Below the pieces are notes generated by a model. The model was not told the DNA's origin. It was given only the letters and a program-made list of their open reading frames with translations, and did no database searches. From Epiperipatus broadwayi (lineage: Eukaryota; Onychophora; Udeonychophora; Euonychophora; Peripatidae): a stretch of DNA of 64,000 nt. This document shows positions 60,001-64,000 of this stretch, piece after piece (the first letter of the stretch is position 1; every line of letters begins with the position of its first letter). The position numbers were made by a program, and so were the translations under genes. Where the stretch lies: the NCBI GenBank assembly GCA_028023455.1, contig JAQFVV010006272.1:1566586-1630585 (forward strand), in the 5' to 3' direction.

Positions 60001-62560
60001 CAGCTGAGAATCGAATGAATGTAGCGCAAAAGTTTTATTATTATTGTTGTAAAATGCATTTTTGAAAACAACACTCTAAAACACTTTGAGATGTGATTAG
60101 ATTTTTTAAAAATATGCATACGATAATCATTTTATGTGTTATTAATATAGTTCAATATAACCGATGGTTATGTGATATTTTCTGTTAATTTTCCGATTGG
60201 GATATTTAAATGTTATTTTAACAAAACGTAGATGTTGAACCTACAGTGTAACAAAGCAAGACAAATTGTTCTTATGGAATAGGGAAATGTTTTTATATTA
60301 ACGAATTTTGTTTATTGTTTTTAAAAAGTAGTTAGTATTTTATCGATGTTGGATACAGTAAAAATCTCGAGAGATAGTTTGGGTAGTGACTTGGTAGTAC
60401 GTGGTGATTCGGAAACCAAGAGGATGTATTAAAAACTAGGATGCTACAGGGAATGAAATAATAAGTAGTTTTAGATGTTAATCAGCGTAGTTAACAAAGC
60501 CCTACGACTGGTACACATGTTGTCTTGGACAGTGGTATTTTATATATTTCTTGTGAGTCGTACTAGATGTTTGGTAAAGCTGAGTAAATAGCTGCCACAT
60601 CATGCTTATTGCCAAGGTTATTAGACAATGAATGTCGGACGTATTCACACTGTTCCATACATTTTTGAAGTATATTGCGGATAAGTTATCTATCTTACTG
60701 ATATCCTATACATCTTTCGCTATCTTTATCTGTATTTCTTGCAACTACATCGTTATATGATAAGTCTATTAAAAGGGAAACAATAGATATTTTAGAATGT
60801 ATGTCATGCTATTATTTGGAATAAGAATAGTTAAGTGTTAACGAAGAGTAGATTATGATTATTGAAAGAAAGATGCAAATATCCTAAGAAGGGAAGGAAT
60901 TAGAGAATTATGTTAATTCCTTTTAAGAAATGAACTATAATTTTATAAAAGTATATCCAAATAGAAATATACAAAAATATTAAATATAATGTCACGTTTT
61001 CTTATTGTTAATTATATTTTAAAAAATATAAGTATTGCATATTTGAAAAAATACAATAACATTCGATAATTATAGTATATGTGAAACTGTAACAGGTGAT
61101 AATTAAACCCGTGTTATAGTATTATACATGAGTATGGCTTATGGAATAAACGTATTATAGTTTATGAGCATTGGAGAACAAACGTTAAAAGTAATAATAA
61201 TATTTGAATATGTGGAGTGACTTATATAAAGTTACAAGAAAATGTAATTTTCTTTTAAAAACCATATTGATTGTAAAATTATGATGTTATAAATGATGTT
61301 TATCCACATAGATAATTTATAATACAGTAACTTTAATATTAAAAGGTAAAGAATGGTGTTACCCATGAAATAGTTAAAATAAGTGATATGATAAACCTAA
61401 TGAGGAATAAATAACTTTTAAAAGGCATAATAAGTTTAATTAACGATAAAAGAAATATAAATGTGTATAATTCAGCTATTGTAGTGTAAAAAAAAATGAG
61501 GATATCCCTTGTAAATAGATGTAGATGGATTTGTTTGTTTTATTTATTTTTATTGATGTTAATAAAATTTTAAAATTTGTTTATTAAAACTTGTGTCTGA
61601 GTTTTATTTTCTCTACATCATTACAGGGTATTTTCACAACCATTAAACTAAGTATATGATTGTTTGCACAAAAGATAAATAGAGAAGTATGTTTAATCTT
61701 AATTATTTATAGATGTTCTTATAATTAAATAATTATAAAATTGCATTGCGTTACTGGTCATCAATCCATTATCCTAATATTTTGCTAAATTATATGCTAT
61801 TAGTTGCCACTTGCTGTATTTATCAGATTATCTAAACACTGCCACTTATTAATTTATTTTATTACTTAAAAATAAAAAAGGAGATATTAGATTATTAACT
61901 AATTTATTACGGTTATAAATTTGCGATGAAAGAAAAGCTGTACTAGTTGGATTAAGCAATGAAGATTGTGATTATTATTGTTTTATTATTAATCTAATTG
62001 CAGAGTAGTAGATTATGACATAAAATCCCTTATCATACTTTGCTACCATATGTTTATTAACATATGAATAAATTTAAGAACCTGAGATTATTTCATTTGA
62101 GCTAGATGATTACTATTATTATTATTAGAGATAAAAGATTAATACTTTAATTGTTAAATGAGTCTTAGTGATTAGAAGTTGTGGAAGTCATAAGAATACT
62201 ATGTAGTTATTATGTGTAATAGTAGTATAAGGGGGGATAGTTGAGGTGGTACCCTGTGGGATATTGTCTCAATGTAATCTACCTTGTCACCCGTATTTCC
62301 ACTTCTAGTCTCATGAATTCCTGAATATTTATTTGAGTTAGTTTAAAACAGAACCTAAATTAATTTTAAGAAACTTGAGCTATTAAAGCATTTAATTGAA
62401 TATTTCATTAATTATTAGAGCTAGAACCCGGTTAGGTGATTTTCACTATATTATATTTATTTTGGGGGAAGTGGAGATGCAGGAACAGGGCGGTTAGATT
62501 ATGGCCCTCAACGTGATTGGCCTGATGTGTAGTGGAGCTACACACGATGACAAGGGCAGA
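57100..62560. other. Long stretch without a recognised gene
   Basis: Less AT-rich patches at 57650-57930 and 62220-62560 show no coding frame. A (TA)n tract is at 58137-58152. At 61592-61615 a pyrimidine-rich run ending ATTACAG|G looks like a splice acceptor but has no open frame beyond. A purine tract AAGGGGGGATAG near 62229 could be a polypurine tract; no LTR could be matched to it. Confidence 0.45.
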
Positions 62561-62578
62561 ATATATATATATATATAT

Positions 62579-62960
62579 TGTAACTGGACACCCATACAAC
62601 CCCTTTATTACCTCGGTTGTAACAATTTCCTGACGAGCATATTGTAGGAAGGAACCATTGATTGGCTTTCCCCAATACAGACATCACACACACACCCCTA
62701 CAACAATATTTCCTGTACATCAGAGGATGTAGCACAACAGAGACTGGAAACCCCTAGAAATTTGTGTTTGGTTTCCCAAACAGTGCCACTAAGTTCCATC
62801 TCACTACAACCTGACATATTTAGGTCTAGTTATGCCAGACATAGCTCAGGAGGCATGAAATTCTCGTGAACAAGGGCAATGAATAACAAGTGATGCAAAA
62901 AAAAATGGAACTGAACAACTAAAATTAATTTTAAGTAACAACAGTTTTATTAACAATGAT
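62579..62960 (-). mobile_element. LTR-like end in minus orientation (right edge not found)
   Basis: The segment starts TGTAACTGGACACCC directly after a (TA)n tract (62561-62578). On the minus strand this is ...GTTACA preceded about 25 bases earlier by AATAAA (complement at 62604-62609), the layout of an LTR R/U5 end, as at 4712 and 13039. The opposite TG end was not found and may lie beyond the repeats that follow or outside the window. The right coordinate is only where the less AT-rich character fades. Confidence 0.35.
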
Positions 62961-63116
62961 ATTGATAATCCTTCCAATAAAGTTGATCCTTCACTTCAAA
63001 TGAAGGCTCATTTTAATTTATCTTGGGTGAAGAATTCAAAGGGTCTTTTATCAAGTAGACATCTACCATTACTGCATTAATATTTTTAACTATTTGTTCC
63101 ATATCTGTATATCCTT

Positions 63117-63738
63117 TTTAGGTAGGTAAATAGGTAAGATGAGCAATTCCAGATTTGTGAAGCTTCTATAATTCAGTCAAGTATGGATGTGTATTTATAC
63201 ACATGTCTCATTATTTTACTCATACACAACCAATATGCATGTAAGCATTTGTAATTCATATAGTACTTCACTATTTTTCAATTTATCACAGGTATGTAAA
63301 CAGGTAATATAAGCAATTCTGGGTTTGTGGACTATTTATAATCCTGTCAAGTATAAATGTGCATTTATACGCATAAGTTTCATTATTTTATTCATACACA
63401 ACCAATATGCATGTAAGCATTTGTAATTCTTATAGCATTTCATTATTTTTACATTTATCGCAGGTAGGTAAACAGGTAATATAAGCAAATATGCATGCAA
63501 GCATTTGCAATTCATATAGCATTTCATTATTTTTACATTTATCACAGGTAGGTAAACAGGTAATATAAGCAAATATGCATGTTAGCACTTCATTATTTTT
63601 ACATTTATCACAGGTAGGTAAACAGGTAATATAAGCAAATATGCATGCAAGCATTTGTAATGCATATAGCATTTTATTATTTTTACATTTATCACAGGTA
63701 GGTAAACAGGTAATAGAAGCAAATATGCATGTAAGCAT
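63117..63738. repeat. Minisatellite built on GGTAGGTAAACAGGTAA units
   Basis: The CAGGTAGGTAAACAGGTAAT phrase or a close variant occurs at about 63119, 63289, 63461, 63545, 63611 and 63695. The intervals are 170 and 172 bp (long units) and then 84, 66 and 84 bp (short units). The minus strand stays open for 102 codons over the short units, reading CLPTCDKCKNN repeatedly. Confidence 0.85.
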
Positions 63739-63748
63739 TTATAATTTT

Positions 63749-63960
63749 TATTTAATTATTCTAATATATAGCATAAATGTTATTTGGTCTGCCACATACG
63801 TATATTTCTGCACATAAGTTGATCAGCAGTTTCATTTATAACATTAATTTAATTATTCTAGTATATAACATGAAGATTTGTTATTTGGTCAGCTACAGAC
63901 GTATATTTCTACACATAAGTTAATCAGTAGTTTCATTTATAATTTAGTTATATGTAATAG
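63749..63960. repeat. Two-copy tandem repeat, period about 105 bp
   Basis: TTAATTATTCTA, TTATTTGGTC, CGTATATTTCT, ACATAAGTT and AGTTTCATTTATAA occur in the same order in both copies. Confidence 0.8.
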
Positions 63961-64000
63961 CTCAGCATTTCTAATTCTTCCAGGTATACTTATTTGTATA

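Noticed and set aside
61565-61620. Splice acceptor or LTR end (pyrimidine tract then ATTACAG)
   Set aside because: No open frame follows, no primer-binding-like site follows, and no second copy was found.
63117-63738. CRISPR-like regular repeats
   Set aside because: The units are long, contiguous and degenerate, without constant short repeats and unique spacers, and the setting is eukaryotic. It is a minisatellite.

Overview
This window looks like intergenic or intronic DNA from an animal (invertebrate-type) genome. Roughly three quarters of it is A+T by eye. It is full of long A and T runs and (TA)n tracts, and no conventional multi-exon gene can be read. Essentially all recognisable coding sequence is retrotransposon debris: Penelope-like elements (PLEs) with a reverse transcriptase and a GIY-YIG endonuclease, LINEs of RTE-like and L1/Tx1-like type, and one gag-like frame inside an LTR element. 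Metazoan origin is inferred from this mix. I could not name the species.

Layout. 0.7-1.1 kb: PLE endonuclease fragment. 1.8-12.7 kb: a nest of elements. Two copies (A, B) of a non-coding repeat family flank a young LTR retrotransposon (4712-10070, minus strand) with two nearly identical 1.9 kb LTRs; a third copy (C) lies at 50.3-52.1 kb. 13.0-14.7 kb: a TGT...ACA-bounded segment carrying a 53-residue open frame with a myristoylation-type N terminus. 17.0-18.0 kb: a 414 bp unit repeated in tandem and inverted, containing what reads as a complete type I hammerhead ribozyme. 18.9-21.1 kb: an element bounded by inverted repeats, with internal tandem repeats. 23.1-25.7 kb: a candidate solo LTR. 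31.3-33.3 kb: a PLE copy joined head-on to an inverted PLE tail. 40.7-41.4 and 42.1-43.1 kb: two more unit arrays (about 347 and 333 bp) built like the 17 kb array. 43.2-43.8 kb: LINE 3' end. 52.8-57.1 kb: LINE relics, a PLE and an ORF1-like relic. 62.6-64.0 kb: an LTR-like end followed by minisatellites.

How it fits together. The recurring theme is mobile DNA landing in (TA)n tracts: several elements begin or end TGT.../...ACA exactly against such a tract. The second theme is self-cleaving RNA. The 414 bp unit at 17 kb has the size, the tandem arrangement and the ribozyme expected of an animal 'retrozyme'-type repeat, and two hammerhead-like cores at 10.3 and 18.3 kb share a helix II with a covarying base pair. 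PLE copies, which are known partners of hammerhead motifs, occur in the same window. The ribozyme array, and the two ribozyme-less arrays that copy its architecture, are the best candidates for an undescribed system.

All coordinates were read by eye. Element edges are good to a few bases where a terminal motif is named and to tens of bases elsewhere.
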